Source: Prorocentrum cordatum
Lineage: Eukaryota > Sar > Dinophyceae > Prorocentrales > Prorocentraceae
NCBI GenBank assembly: GCA_963575745.1
Contig: CAUYUJ010011159.1
Span: forward strand, 140,394 to 204,393
Length of the DNA: 64,000 bases
Direction: 5' to 3'
The notes beneath the pieces are model-generated. The model was not told the origin of the DNA and ran no database searches. It worked only from the letters and a program-made list of their open reading frames with translations. The position numbers and the translations under genes are program-made. Numbering within the stretch: the stretch's first letter is position 1; each line of letters begins with the position of its first letter. This document shows, in pieces, positions 20,815 to 31,116 of the stretch.

Positions 20815-21725
20815 CCAGCAGGGGAGCGCTGTTTAGGGGAAAGAGCAGAAGACCCCCCTGCCCCCATATCCCCCCCTGCGACCTGAGTGCGCCACCCAGG
20901 CCAGCAGGGGGCGCCATAGGGCCATAGGGGGACAGGTGTACAGACCCTGCAGGGCGACGAGAAGCAGCAGGGCAACCCAGCAGGGGAGCGCTGTTCAGGG
21001 GAAAGAGCAGAAGACCCCCCTGCCCCCTATCCCCCCCTGCGACCTGCGTGCACCACCCAGGCCAGCAGGGGGCGCCATAGGGGGGCAGGTGTACAGACCC
21101 TGCAGGGCGACGAGAAGCAGCAGGGCAACCCAGCAGGGGAGCGCTGTTTAGGGGAAAGAGCAGAAGACCCCCCTGCCCCCTTACCCCCCCCCCCCCCCCC
21201 TGCGACCTGAGTGCACCACCCAGGCCAGCAGGGGGCGCCATAGGGGGGGCAGGTGCACGTACAGACCCTGCAGGGCGACGAGAAGCAGCAGGGCAACCCA
21301 GCAGGGGAGCGCTGTTTAGGGGAAAGAGCAGACGACCCCCCTGCCCCTTATCCCCCCCTGCGACCTGAGTGCACCACCCAGGCCAGCAGGGGGCGTCATA
21401 GGGGGACAGGCGTGCAGACCCTGCAGGGCGACGAGAAGCAGCAGGCAACCCAGCAGGGGAGCGCTGTTTAGGGGGAGGAGCAGAAGACCCCCCTGCCCCC
21501 TTATCCCCCCCTGCGACCTGAGTGCACCACCCAGGCCAGCAGGGGGCGTCATAGGGGGACAGGTGTGCAGACCCTGCAGGGCGACGAGAAGCAGCAGGGC
21601 AACCCAGCAGGGGAGCGCTGTTTAGGGGAAAAAGCAGAAGACCCCCCTGCCCCCTATCCCCCCCTGCGACCTGAGTGCACCACCAAGGACAGCAGGGGGC
21701 GGCATAGGGGGACAGGTGCGCAGAC
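20815..21725. repeat. ~155-bp tandem repeat, six copies
   Basis: CAGGGGAGCGCTGTT begins at about 20819, 20981, 21134, 21302, 21454 and 21608, giving spacings of 152-168 bp. Each unit also has GAAGACCCCCCTGCCCCC, CACCACCCAGGCCAGCAGG and CAGACCCTGCAGGGCGACG. Length variation is mostly in the poly-C run. The long minus-strand open frame across it is a by-product of the repeat. Confidence 0.9.
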
Positions 21726-21833
21726 CTTCGCGGCGCCGACACTGGGCGCCACGCGCCGACTGCGGGCCCGCAGGCAGCACAGCGAGCCCAGCGAGGCATG
21801 CGCGCAACCCCCGCATATGCCATCCGCGCTCGC

Positions 21834-21935
21834 TATATGTATATATATATATGTGTGTGTATGTAAATATGTGTGTGCTTACAACAACATATATATATAT
21901 ATGTATATATATATATGTATATATACACACATACA
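21834..21935. repeat. TA/TG-rich microsatellite
   Basis: Alternating ATATAT, GTGTGT and ACACAC tracts lie near the donor end of the candidate intron. Confidence 0.8.
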
Positions 21936-23194
21936 TGCATATCGCCCTCTCCCCCGAGACCCGATCCAGGCAGCGAGTTTAAACCCGAAGCCCAGTCCTG
22001 TTCCCACGAGTAGGCCAGAGTGACCAGGCACTCCATGTAGCTGTGATGCCCTGGATCAGATACGAAGTTGCAATGGTTGACGTCGTCCTTCGGCCAAAGC
22101 TTCTCGCACCTATTGTAGTAAAGCTGCAGGGCGATGTTTATCCATTTAGCCCCTGGCTTTCGGTGCAACCATAAGCGGCCTCGTCGCTTTTCAACGCAAG
22201 TGCTGCCTCGAGGCTGGTGCCGACCTGCATAGCCTTCTCGAGCAAGTCCCACGCGGCCTCAGCGTCAACTGCTACGTAATTGCGTTTGCATTTAGTCGTC
22301 CGAATAGCAGGGGGTGGGCGCATAACAGCGACATTGCCATCGTTACAATAGCGAGCTTGCACGAGCTCGGAGAACAAAACCCCCAAACACTGCGATACCA
22401 CAATTAAGAAGCACATGTTGCGAAACGTGTCCAGCCGTTCGCTAGGGCAGCGACCATCAGACCTGCGCTGCTTGCAAACTAAACATATGAACGCAAAGAC
22501 GTCGGCCAGCGAGTGGCTCTCGTACTGGAAAGGGCGCCGCAATCTGCCTTGAGCGTGCAAGGATCCCCAAAGATGCTCGACCACGTCCGCAGTCGCCTTA
22601 TGGCCACAGACCTCTGTGCACAGGAGTTGCCACCCATACATGCGCCCATCGCAGTCGATACTGAAACCACCATAGGGGCAATTGAGAATTCGCGGGCCCA
22701 GCGGCTGCACCACCGAACAGGACGCGGGTGCGACGTGCCGACACACGGCACATGGCACGTCGACGCCTTGCGCCGACCAAGAACCATCGATGCACTTTGC
22801 CAGGGCAACCAGAACGCCGACTGCAGTGCACGCGTTGGCGTTCAAGACATTGGCTGGCGGATCAGCTCGACGCAGATGCACGTGACAAGAACCAGACGTC
22901 GCAGGAGCTGAAGACAATGTACTTTTCACGCCGCATAGCCACTTGTGCCTCTTCAGCGTCGTAACACCAGTGTCCCTGAAGTGGGCATCGAGATAACCCA
23001 AATCCCACCATAATGCACCAGAGTTGCCGTTCTGCACCCAAAACTGCTTGATTGGAAACGCCGTCAACGGTTCGCCTGCAAGCGTTCTCCGCGCAAGACT
23101 TCCAGACTGCACGCAGCCAGGCGTTGCTGCGAGCACTCCTCCCGCGAGGCCAGAGCCACTGCCAGAGCCACTGCGGGAATGAGGCCCTTGCAGC

Positions 23195-23215
23195 CCCGAG
23201 CCAAAATGGCTATCG
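23195..23215 (-). other. DinoSL relic (17/21, 15 contiguous)
   Basis: On the minus strand the 15 bases TAGCCATTTTGGCTC are identical to the spliced leader. Two mismatches lie at the 5' side and two at the 3' side. It sits at the 5' end of the long minus-strand pseudogene. I could not find a convincing matching target duplication at the other end. Confidence 0.75.
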
Positions 23216-23235
23216 ACAGAAGGGCGCGAACACGG

Positions 23236-23450
23236 CGATGGTGATGATGATGATGATGATGATGACGATGATGATGATGATGGCGGGGAGGAGGAGGAGG
23301 AGGATGAGGAGGCGGGGAGGGGGGTGCTTCTCCCCCCCCCATCCCACCTCCTCCTCCGCCCCCCCCCCCCCCTCCCCCCCACCCACCCACCCTCCTCCTC
23401 CCTTCTCAACCCCCCTCCCCCTGCTCCCCCCCCCTCCTCGTGGGGCCATC
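23236..23450. repeat. (GAT)n then (GGA)n and C-rich low-complexity tract
   Basis: GATGAT runs at 23237-23283, GGAGGAGG at 23284-23325, then C/T-rich sequence with poly-C runs to about 23440. No gene. Confidence 0.85.
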
Positions 23451-23588
23451 TGGGAAGCCGCCCGAGAGCACTCCGAAGGCGAAATTCAGAACATGGCTCG
23501 AACGAGACGCTGCTTGTTCAAGAAATTAGCCTGGCGAAAGACCCAACCATAAGCAATTGTTAATACCGCAATTGTGAGCATCATCTTC

Positions 23589-24930
23589 GGTGGAGCTCCC
23601 TATGGGGCCACGAACCGTGTGAGGGATGCGCAAAAATGGAGCGGGGCCGCCATGCTGACCTTGCCACTGGGGCCTTCGGTGGAGCTCCCTGTGGGGCCAC
23701 GAGCCGCGTGAGGGGTGCGCCAAAATGGGGCGGCGCCGCCATGCTGACCCTGCCACTGGGGCCTTCGGTGGAGCTCCCTATGGGGCCACGAACCGTGTGG
23801 GGGGTGCGCCAAAATGGAGCGGGGCCGCCATGCGGACCCTGCCACTGGGGCCGTCGGTGGAACCCCCTATGGGGCAACGAACCGTGTGCGGGGTGCGCCA
23901 AATGCGGTGCCGCCATGCGGACCCTGCCGCTGGGGCCTTCGGTGGAGCTCCCTATGGGGCCACGAGCCGCGCGAGGGGTGCGCCAAAATGGGGCGGGGCC
24001 GCCATGCGGACCCTGCCACTGGAGCCTTCGGTGGAGCTCCCTATGGGGCCACGAACCGTGTGAGGGGTGCGCCAAAATGCGGGGCCGCCATGCTGACCCT
24101 ACCACTGGTGCCTTCGGTGGAGCTCCCTATAAGGCCACGAACCGTGTGAGGGGTGCGCCAACATGCGGGGCCGCCATGCGGACCCTGCCACGGGGGCCTT
24201 CGGTGGAGCTCCCTACGGGGCAACGAACCGTGTGAGGGGTGCGCCAAAATGCGGGGCCGCCATGCTGACCCTGCCACTGGGGCCTTCGGTGGAGCTCCCT
24301 ATGGGGCCGCGAACCGTGTGAGGGGCGGGCCAAAATGCGGTGCCGCCATGCGGACCTTGCCATTGGGGCTCTCGGTGGAGCTCCCTGCGGGGCCACGAAC
24401 CGTGCGACGGTTGCGCCAAAATGCAGGGCTGCCATGCGGACCCTGCTACTGGAGCCTTCGGTGGAGCTGCCTACTGAGGGGCCACGAACCGTGTGAGGGG
24501 TGTGCCAAAATGCGGGGCCGCCATGCAGACCCTGCCACTGGGGCCTTCGGTGGAGCTCCCTGTGAGGCCACGAACCGTGTGAGGAGTGCGCCAAAATGCG
24601 GGGCCGCCATGCTGACCCTGCCACGGGTGCCTTCGGTGGAGCTCCCTGCGGGGCCAGGAATCGTGTGACGGGTGCGCCAAAATGCGGTGCCGCCATGCGG
24701 ACCCTGCCACTGGGGCCTTCGGTGGAGCTGCCTACTAAGGTGCCACGAACCGTGTGAGGGGTGTGCCAAAATGCGGAGCCGCCGTGCTGACCCTGCCACT
24801 GTGGCCTCGGTGGAGCTCCCTATGGGGCCACGAACCGTGTGAGGGGTGCGCCAAAATGCAGGGCCGCCATGCGGACCCTGCCACTGGGGCCTTCGGTGGA
24901 GCTCCCTATGGGGCCACGGAACGCGTGAAG
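23589..24930. repeat. ~88-bp satellite, about 15 copies
   Basis: The anchor GGTGGAGCTCCCTA (or CCTG/ACTA variants) recurs every 84-92 bp, from 23589 to about 24894. Each unit has CCACGAACCGTGTGAGGGGTGCGCCAAAATG-GGGGCCGCCATG-GGACCCTGCCACTGGGGCCTTC (given here in pieces). Open frames on both strands (for example H-A-D-P-A-T-G-A-F-G-G-A-P) merely translate it. Confidence 0.92.
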
Positions 24931-25589
24931 GATGCGCCGAAACAGAGACATGCGGAGGGCAGAGGCAAGGGGGAGGGAGGAGGGGGACGAGGAGGAGGAG
25001 GAGGAGGAGAGGAGGAGGAGAAGGACGCGGGGCACCGTCTCTTCAAAACGAGGACCCAACACCACAGGATGGTTGGGAAACATCTAAATACATGAAAGCG
25101 TTTCGAATCGAGAGTCCACCCGCTCCTTTGTAACATTCGACTGTGGGGGGATGCCCCTACCGATTTGGCTTCTTGCTCGACGCCAGGGGCAATGGCTTCG
25201 GCCTCGTCCACAGTTTGATCTCGGGGTCGGCCTCGGCCCCCCAGGGGCAATGGCTTCGGCCTCGCCGCGAAGAAAATGCTACAGCTCAGAGAAGAGGATG
25301 CGTAAGGAGGACTTCGCTCGCGCTGGTGCGCTGGAACTCTCATCGACGATCGACGGGGGTGAGGAAGAGGGGGGGGGGGGGGGGGGGGGGGGGTGCGGAA
25401 TAAAGATGGAGGGGGACGGGGGGGGTGGGCTCGATGAGTTGAAGGAGGAAGGGATGGTAGACATGACACATACATGGGTGTCCGAATGCGGCACGTCGCA
25501 CAGCAACATTGCCGTGTCCGTCGCCTCCTGGGGCGCAGGGGCGAAGGGGGAAGCGGCGCGCGCCCCTCAGTGGCACATGGGGCGTGCAG
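24931..25589. other. Low-complexity intergenic, no gene recognised
   Basis: (GGA)n-type tracts lie at 24965-25025 and a poly-G run of about 22 bases at 25370-25392. Two copies of CAGGGGCAATGGCTTCGGCCTC lie about 60 bp apart (near 25185 and 25245). No coding region is supported. Confidence 0.5.
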
Positions 25590-25689
25590 NNNNNNNNNNN
25601 NNNNNNNNNNNNNNNNNNNNNNNNNNNNNNNNNNNNNNNNNNNNNNNNNNNNNNNNNNNNNNNNNNNNNNNNNNNNNNNNNNNNNNNNN
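25590..25689. other. Assembly gap, 100 N
   Basis: There are exactly 100 unknown bases. The sequence resumes directly in a 24-bp minisatellite, so the gap probably marks more of that repeat. Confidence 0.99.
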
Positions 25690-26230
25690 AGGAGTCCAAA
25701 GGAATTCCGAAGGAGGAGTCCAAAGGAATTCCGAAGGAGGAGTCCAAAGGAATTCCGAAGGAGGAATCCAAAGGAATTCCGAAGGAGGAGTCCAAAGGAA
25801 TTCCGAAGGAGGAGTCCAAAGGAATTCCGAAGGAGGAGTCCAAAGGAATTCCGAAGGAGGAGTCCAAAGGAATTCCGAAGGAGGAGTCCGAAGGAATTCC
25901 GAAGGAGGAACCCAAAGGAATTCCGAAGGAGGAATCCAAAGGAATTCCGAAGGATGAATCCAAAGGAATTCCGAAGGAGGAATCCAAAGGAATTCCGAAG
26001 GAGGAATCCAAAGGAATTCCGAAGGAGGAATCCAAAGGAATTCCGAAGGAGGAATCCAAAGGAATTCCGAAGGAGGAATCCAAAGGAATTCCGAAGGAGG
26101 AATCCAAAGGAATTCCGAAGGAGGAATCCACAAGGAATCCCGAAGGAGGAATCCACAAGGCATCCCGAAGGATTCCGAAGGATTCCGAAGGAATTCCAAA
26201 GGAAGCCGGAGGAATTCCGAAAACACCCTA
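25690..26230. repeat. 24-bp minisatellite, about 20 copies
   Basis: The unit GAGTCCAAAGGAATTCCGAAG plus GAG is repeated with very few changes (GAGTCC to GAATCC in the later half), then degenerates to CCGAAGGATT and GGAATTCCGCAGGAA to about 26310. Because 24 is a multiple of three, all frames stay open. None is a credible gene. Confidence 0.95.
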
Positions 26231-26319
26231 AGGAATTCCGCAGGAACCCCAAGGAATTCCGCAGGAATCCCAAGGAATTCCGAAGGAGTCCTGAAGAATC
26301 CTGAGGAATTCTGAAGATC

Positions 26320-26450
26320 CCATCCGTGGTTGGAATTGGTTTCATTTTTGCCTGAGTTGGAATTGGTCTCATTTGTGGTTGGAATTGGTCTCTTTTCTGG
26401 TTGCAATTCACCCCGAACGGTTGGGATTGGTTTTAGTCGGTTGTAATTCG
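26320..26450. repeat. ~23-bp degenerate repeat of GGTTGGAATTGGTCTCATTT
   Basis: About five copies of GGTTGGAATTGGT or GAGTTGGAATTGGT follow the minisatellite. G/C homopolymer-rich sequence follows at 26465-26580. Confidence 0.7.
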
Positions 26451-26624
26451 TACCACTTCGGGTCCGACCCCCCCCCCCCTCTCCCCCCCTTGGCGCTGGA
26501 AAGGGGGGAGGGGTTCAACCCTCCCCCATCCCCCCCTTTGCGCCGAACAGGGGGCCCGGGAGGGGGGGAGGGGGCTTCTCCCGCTTCTCCGTTCAGCACC
26601 AGAGAAGATGGTGAAGAGTACGGA

Positions 26625-27165
26625 GTAAGGAGTAGTGTATAGTAAGTAGTGAGTAGTGAGTAGTGCGTAGTGAATAATGAGTAGTGGGTAGTGAGTAGCG
26701 AGTAGGGCATCGGGAATAGGGAGTGGGGAGTAGTGGGTCGTGAATAGTGAGGGGTGAGTATTGAATTGCAAATTAGTGAATAGTTAATGATGAGTACTGA
26801 TTAATAACGAATGAGTAGCGAGTAGAGAGTAGTGAGTAATGAGTAGTGAGTGCTGAGTAGGGTGTAGGGAGTAGGGAGTAATGAATGAGTAGTGGGTGGT
26901 GAGTAATGAGTAGTGAGTAGTGAGTACTGGGGAGTGCATAGTAAGTAGTGACTCGTGGTAGTGAGTCGTGAGTAGTGAGTTCGTAGTGACTAGAAAGTAG
27001 TAGTGAGTAGTGGGTAGTGAGTAGTGCGTAGTGCGTAGTGAGTAGTGAGTTGTGGGTTGTGGGTAGTGTGTTGTGAGTAGTGCGTAGTGGGAAGTGAGTA
27101 GTGATTTGCGAGTAGTGAATAGTGGGTGGTGAGTAGTGCGTAATGAGTAGTGAGTGCTGTTTGGG
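26625..27165. repeat. Degenerate 7-bp repeat (TAGTGAG)n
   Basis: About 75 heptamers of GAGTAGT type (variants GCGTAGT, GGGTAGT, GAATAGT, GAGTAAT) run through the segment. At the 3' edge it grades into GGGCTAGGGTTAGTGTTTGGGGTTCGGG. Confidence 0.9.
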
Positions 27166-27852
27166 GCTAGGGTTAGTGTTTGGGGTTCGGGTGAGGTGTT
27201 CGGGTAAGAGTGAGGATTAGTGTGAGGGGTGGTAGGGGTCGGGTTCCAGAGCCCGGGGGCGCCGTGGCGAAGGGGGGGGGGGGTGGGCGGGGTCGAATTT
27301 GGCGGCCTAAGGAGGGGAGGGGGGGGGGGGGTCGGACCCCCCACTTTTGAAAGGGGGGGAGGGGGGGGGGGGTTCCCCGACGACGGACCGGGAAAGGGGG
27401 GAGGGGGGGTCCCGACAACGGATCGGGATATGGGGGGGAGGCGGGGGGTCCGAGACGGGATCGGGGAAAGGGGAGGGGGGGGGTCCCAACCCCCCCGTCC
27501 CCCTTGGGACCATCCAGCGGCGGGCCCTCCCAAAAATGCCCCAAGACAGCCTGGGCCCCACGAAGGCCCAAGACGCCCCCCAGAGTCAAGAGAGCATCAA
27601 GTGAGATCTCAAAGAGGCCGAGACCGCCAGCGGGCCCCCAAGAGGCCCTTGAGAGGCCCCAGAGGCCCCAACCATGCCCCCAGGAGAGTTCGCTAGAGAC
27701 CCAACCAAGCCTCGGAGCCCTCGCGTCCACATCCTAGATGACATTCCCAGAGAGGTTTCCGGGAACATCGATTTCGTTATCCCCGGAAGCCTCCCGAAGA
27801 ACAGCTACATCGATGTCCCCAGAAATTGTTCAACAAACCTTCAGAAGGCCTC
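27166..27852. other. G-rich intergenic, no gene recognised
   Basis: Runs of G (8-16 long) dominate 27265-27485. GAGGCCCCAAGA-like short repeats lie at 27600-27690. No domain was seen in any open frame. Confidence 0.5.
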
Positions 27853-27961
27853 CTCCTCCTCCTCCTTCTCCTCCTCGTTTTCCTTGCTCCCCCTCCTCCT
27901 CCTCCTCCTCCTCCTCCTCCTCCTCCTCCTCCTCCTCCTCCTCCTCCTCCTCCTCCTCCCC
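27853..27961. repeat. (CCT)n microsatellite
   Basis: CTC/CCT triplets run for about 110 bp, with the purest part at 27892-27958. Confidence 0.92.
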
Positions 27962-27989
27962 CTCCAAGCCAGGCAGTATGGAGCCGCCC

Positions 27990-28161
27990 GGAGGCTGTCA
28001 CCGACGCCACCTTCGAGGACGGCTGGGACGTCAGCGTGGCGTGCAGCTGCGTGACGATTTGGTCCGAGGTCCGAGGTCATCTTCGAGGGTGGGCCCGTTG
28101 ACGCGGCCATGAAGAGGAGCGTGAAGATGAAGCTCGCGGCGGTGGCCATTAGGATGCGCAT
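27990..28161 (-). CDS. Possible signal-peptide-encoding first exon, unknown gene
   Basis: From ATG 28161-28159 the minus strand encodes M-R-I-L-M-A-T-A-A-S-F-I-F-T-L-L-F-M-A-A-S-T-G. This is a good hydrophobic leader with a possible cleavage site near the A-S-T-G. About 35 further residues follow before the low-complexity CCT tract. GT dinucleotides near 27996-28010 could be donors. There is no downstream exon I can connect, and a chance open frame is quite possible. Confidence 0.25.
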
Positions 28162-29545
28162 GCCGACAAGGCTCCTGTAGGCTTCTGTGTTGATGGGCGG
28201 CTCGGTGGAAGTGTTGCCGAACGTAATGCCAAGTTCGAGAATGGGATGGATTGCAAAACTGATTTGCCCAAAACTTGATGTGTCCGTTTGGTCTACGAAA
28301 AATTAGAATGTTCGTCTACCTATAAACATTATACGAGAGTGTCGCTGTTCTGCGAACAGAACCACAGTTCTGGGGTGCATAAATTCTGTAGTCGGTCCCC
28401 TACTCGAGAAGTGCCCGCTGCCGTACCCCTTCGGCGAGGGCTTCGAGCTCGGCGAGGGGGCCTCGTGCTCCCCGCCCTGCCCCGTGCGGCGGGCGGGCGG
28501 CGGTCCGCGCGGAGGCTCGCCTAGGGTGCGCGCGCGCTGTTCTAGGGGAGCGTAGACTCGAGCTCGCCCGTGTTCGGGTCTTCCGGTGCTTTCCGACGAG
28601 CCCGTCCTGCCGTCCTGAGTTTTGACGGTCCAGTGTTCGTGGGATGCTTGCAGCGGGAGTTTGCGTCACAGGCGAACCCGAGTCCCCCGAGCCCGCGTCT
28701 TACGTCTCCCCGATGGTTGGGTGTTGTTAGCAGTGCCCCTGGCCCAATGTGCCCCTAGGATCCTCGGGGTGGCCCAGACAGCCTCCAGGGCACGCCGCAC
28801 GAGCCCAAGGCACCCCATAGGGGCTCCAGGATGGAGCGAAAAAGCTGGGGGCGCCTTGGGCCATGGGCACTTCTAGGAACACTCGAATGTTGGGTCTGGC
28901 ACGGCCCCTCGGGCATGGCCAACAGTGTCCAACGGTGTCCTGCATCTGGATTCCAGTTCGCGCCCCCTCGGCGCGGCGGCGGCGCGTGGCCCAGAGCTCC
29001 AAGGTTTGGGCCTGCGGCCGCGCGCCGGCGGCCACCGCGCGGTCAAGCCCAGGCACGCACCAGCCCAATGTCTCGCCGGGCAGTCGGCGTTGTGGAGCCC
29101 CCAGGACATAACCGACCCCAGGTCGCCTGACGAGCCCGTGGGGGACCGCCAAAGGCTCCCATGGGCAGGAGTCGATGATGCTCCTCAGCCCACCAGTACC
29201 GTGCTCCTACTTCCTTCCTTGTTTTGTTGTTTGAAGTAGCTTGCCAAACTGCTCGCGAGATCGCAGCTCGACCACCAGGAGCTGGAATTATGCGCCACAT
29301 GACCACGGTCCATCCTTCAGGCTCGCATCAGCCGCCCGAATATCTAGCAAAAGTGTAAGATCGGAGGTTGGGAGGTGAGATCGCAGTGGAACGGAGACCC
29401 ACAACCAGGGAATCGTTTCGTTTCGTTCGTGTCGTGCGTGCGGGCAAGGCGAAGCTGCGTGGGCGCGCGAGAGGAATGAACCCGCCGTTTCTAGGGCGAA
29501 GTCAAGACAAATGTTGCTCCCCCGTCCGCCCGGCGATGGCCCTAG
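28162..29545. other. Intergenic, no gene recognised
   Basis: 28200-28390 is less G+C-rich and has nothing recognisable. 28390-29500 contains only short arginine/alanine-rich open frames on both strands, typical of GC-rich noncoding DNA. Confidence 0.45.
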
Positions 29546-30235
29546 CGGTGTCCCGCGGTGTCCCGTGGTGTCCGCCGTTGCTAGGGCGAAGTCAAGACTA
29601 ATGCTTCTCCCCCGCCCGCCCGTCCGTCCGTCTGGCGGTGGCTCGCGATGTCCCGCGGTGTCCCGTGGTGTGCCGTGGTGTCCCGTGATGTCCCGTGGTG
29701 TCCCGTTGAGTGAGATAGATAGTGAGATCGATATTGAGATCGATCTATACTGACATCGATGTGTTGCCCCGAGGTGTCCCGTGGTGTCCCACAAAGTGAG
29801 ATCGATAGTGAGATCGACTGGTGTCCCGTGGTGTCCCGTGGTGTCCCGTTGAGTGAGATCGATACTGAGATCCCTGTGGTTCCCACGAGGTGACCCGTGG
29901 TGTCGCAAAAAGTGATATCGACAGTGAGATCGATATTGAGATCGATTGGTGTCCCGTGGTGTCCCGTTGAGTGAGATCGATAGTGTTATCGACAGTGAGA
30001 TCGATGTGGTGTCCCGTGGTGTCCCGTGTTGTCCTATGGTATCCCGTTGAGTGAGATCGATAGTGAGATCGATAGTGAGACCGATAGTGACATCGAGAGG
30101 TGTCCCGCGGTGTTCCGTGGTGGCCCGTGGTGGCCCGTGGTGTCCCGTGGTGTCCCGTTGAGTGAGATCGATAGTGAGATCGACAGGTGTCCCGTGGTGT
30201 CCCGTGGTTCCTGTTGAGTGAGATCGATTGAGTCA
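29546..30235. repeat. Composite minisatellite of GGTGTCCCGT and GTGAGATCGATA units
   Basis: Blocks of 10-bp GGTGTCCCGT repeats alternate with TTGAGTGAGATCGATAGTGAGATCGAT blocks (12-bp subunit) at least eight times. A 60-bp direct repeat with GTTGCTAGGGCGAAGTCAAGAC precedes it (about 29488 and 29576). Open frames across it (T-G-H-H-G-T-P-R-D type) are repeat translations. Confidence 0.92.
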
Positions 30236-31116
30236 GATGTCGGTTCCCCCCTCTCTGCCCCCACAACCTCGTTATCACCCGAAGGGTGGTCGTATAGGTA
30301 GGGTTGATGTTTCTTGACCTTGTTGTTGCACTCGGCTAGAACTGCGTGCACTACGTCCGCTAGGGCACTGGTTGGGGAACAGTCTCCTCGGCATCTTTAT
30401 CCCTCCTCCCTCCTTTGTTCCTCGCCCCCTCTTTTCTCCTGCATGACTCGTTTCGGCTACCTTCTGCAGCGCCACGCCTCGGTGTTGTTTGCGCGATCCT
30501 CGTGCGCCTTGCGTTGGGCTCACATGTTGGTATGCCCGCGTGGTCTGGGCCAGACTTCGCTCTGGTGGGGCAGTCCCAGCGCTGTCAACCGGGCCTATTG
30601 GGAGAGGGGGATCGGGGACGTGGGGGAGGGGGGAGAAGGCAGCGAGGAGGGGGCAGAAGGCAAAAGGAAAAGGGGAGAGGCGTTCCATCTCTCGTTACCT
30701 TCATGTCCATGTCATCCTCCGTCAGGTGAAAATCGCAGACAGTGGAGAAAGCCACGGATGATCCTGTGGTGCAACGGGCCTCCAGAGACCATCCTTGGTT
30801 CGGTCCGCAGGGGCACCCAGCAGCGAATATGCTGTGTTGACTTGTTTTACCTAGCACCGATGGTTTCTGTCCCGTCGAATTTGCGAAAGCGATGTAATTC
30901 TTAGACACGTAATCTGTCATGGTTGTTTTTTGCTCAAGCCAGAAGTCTGGCTCTCTCGGGTCTGCTTAGCACCGATGCAGTGGCCGTCGTGTAGGCAGAG
31001 TTCTGCCTCTCTGGCGGGGTGGTGATCCTGTAACGCGCGGGCGCGAAACCTCTTTGTTGCCCGGCCCACGCGTCTGTCAGAGGTAACGAAGTTAGCTCGC
31101 GTTTGTGGGCGAGTTC
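30236..31116. other. Intergenic, no gene recognised
   Basis: No tandem repeat or recognised domain. A short AGAAGTCTGGCTCTC / AGAGTTCTGCCTCTC pair near 30950 and 31000 is the only local repetition. This may include promoter or 5' UTR of the gene at 31117, but no motif was identified. Confidence 0.4.

Larger units (their letters stand above)
20641..21945 (-). other. Candidate GC-AG intron or insertion within the retrogene
   Basis: On the minus strand, coding ...G-L-G-G-E stops at GAGG|GCGATATGC (exon end 21946) and resumes after GGTGAG|TTAATGAG (exon start 20640). Joining the two keeps the frame (G-G-E-V-N-E-F-L-G-G). GC donors are used in dinoflagellates. The 12 bases at each junction are near-identical direct repeats (GGGAGAGGGCGA and GGGAGAGGGTGA), as expected of a target duplication. 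The interior is a tandem array plus TA/GT-rich microsatellite. A plain insertion that is not spliced is the alternative. Confidence 0.5.
17205..23215 (-). pseudogene. Long decayed retrogene of a dinoflagellate repetitive family, unknown function
   Basis: Coding segments run 23190 to about 17305 on the minus strand, about 1,450 codons in several frames. The N-terminal part has cysteine-rich stretches (V-P-C-A-V-C-R-H, Y-G-W-Q-L-L-C-T-E-V-C-G-H-K). The middle has L-D-Q-G-S-I-G-A-T-G-A and R-F-D-K-I-H-R-V-I-R-D-L-K, then N-R-P-F-N-S-G. The C-terminus has P-K-K-K-K-A-K-T-K-A-K and a run of about 15 prolines. I associate the D-x-x-H-R-x-I-R-D and P-F-N-S-G blocks with a repetitive dinoflagellate family but cannot name a domain. 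Breaks: a frame change near 23085, another near 22170, a one-base change in the A run at about 20021-20029, TAG 19511-19509, a frame change near 19045, TAA 18805-18803, and a frame change near 18285. A DinoSL relic lies at the 5' end. A ~1.3-kb insertion or intron occupies 20641-21945. The 3' limit is uncertain. Confidence 0.7.

Noticed and set aside
20642-21823. 393-codon minus-strand open frame rich in P-A-G-L-G-G-A-L-R-S-Q
   Set aside because: It is the translation of the ~155-bp tandem array and TA microsatellite inside the candidate intron.
23581-24799. Several 80-200-codon open frames on both strands
   Set aside because: All are translations of the 88-bp satellite; the frame on either strand simply follows the repeat.
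25151-26411. Long open frames on both strands encoding E-S-K-G-I-P-K-E or S-F-G-I-P-L-D repeats
   Set aside because: They translate a 24-bp minisatellite (a multiple of three) and run through the N gap; no independent coding evidence.
26625-27165. True telomeric array
   Set aside because: The heptamer is TAGTGAG rather than TTTAGGG and is heavily degenerate; only the edge is telomere-like, so it is reported as a question only.
30918-30938. TTTTTTGCTCAAG upstream of the cysteine-rich gene as a leader relic
   Set aside because: 12 of 21 positions match; the 5' half of the leader is absent.
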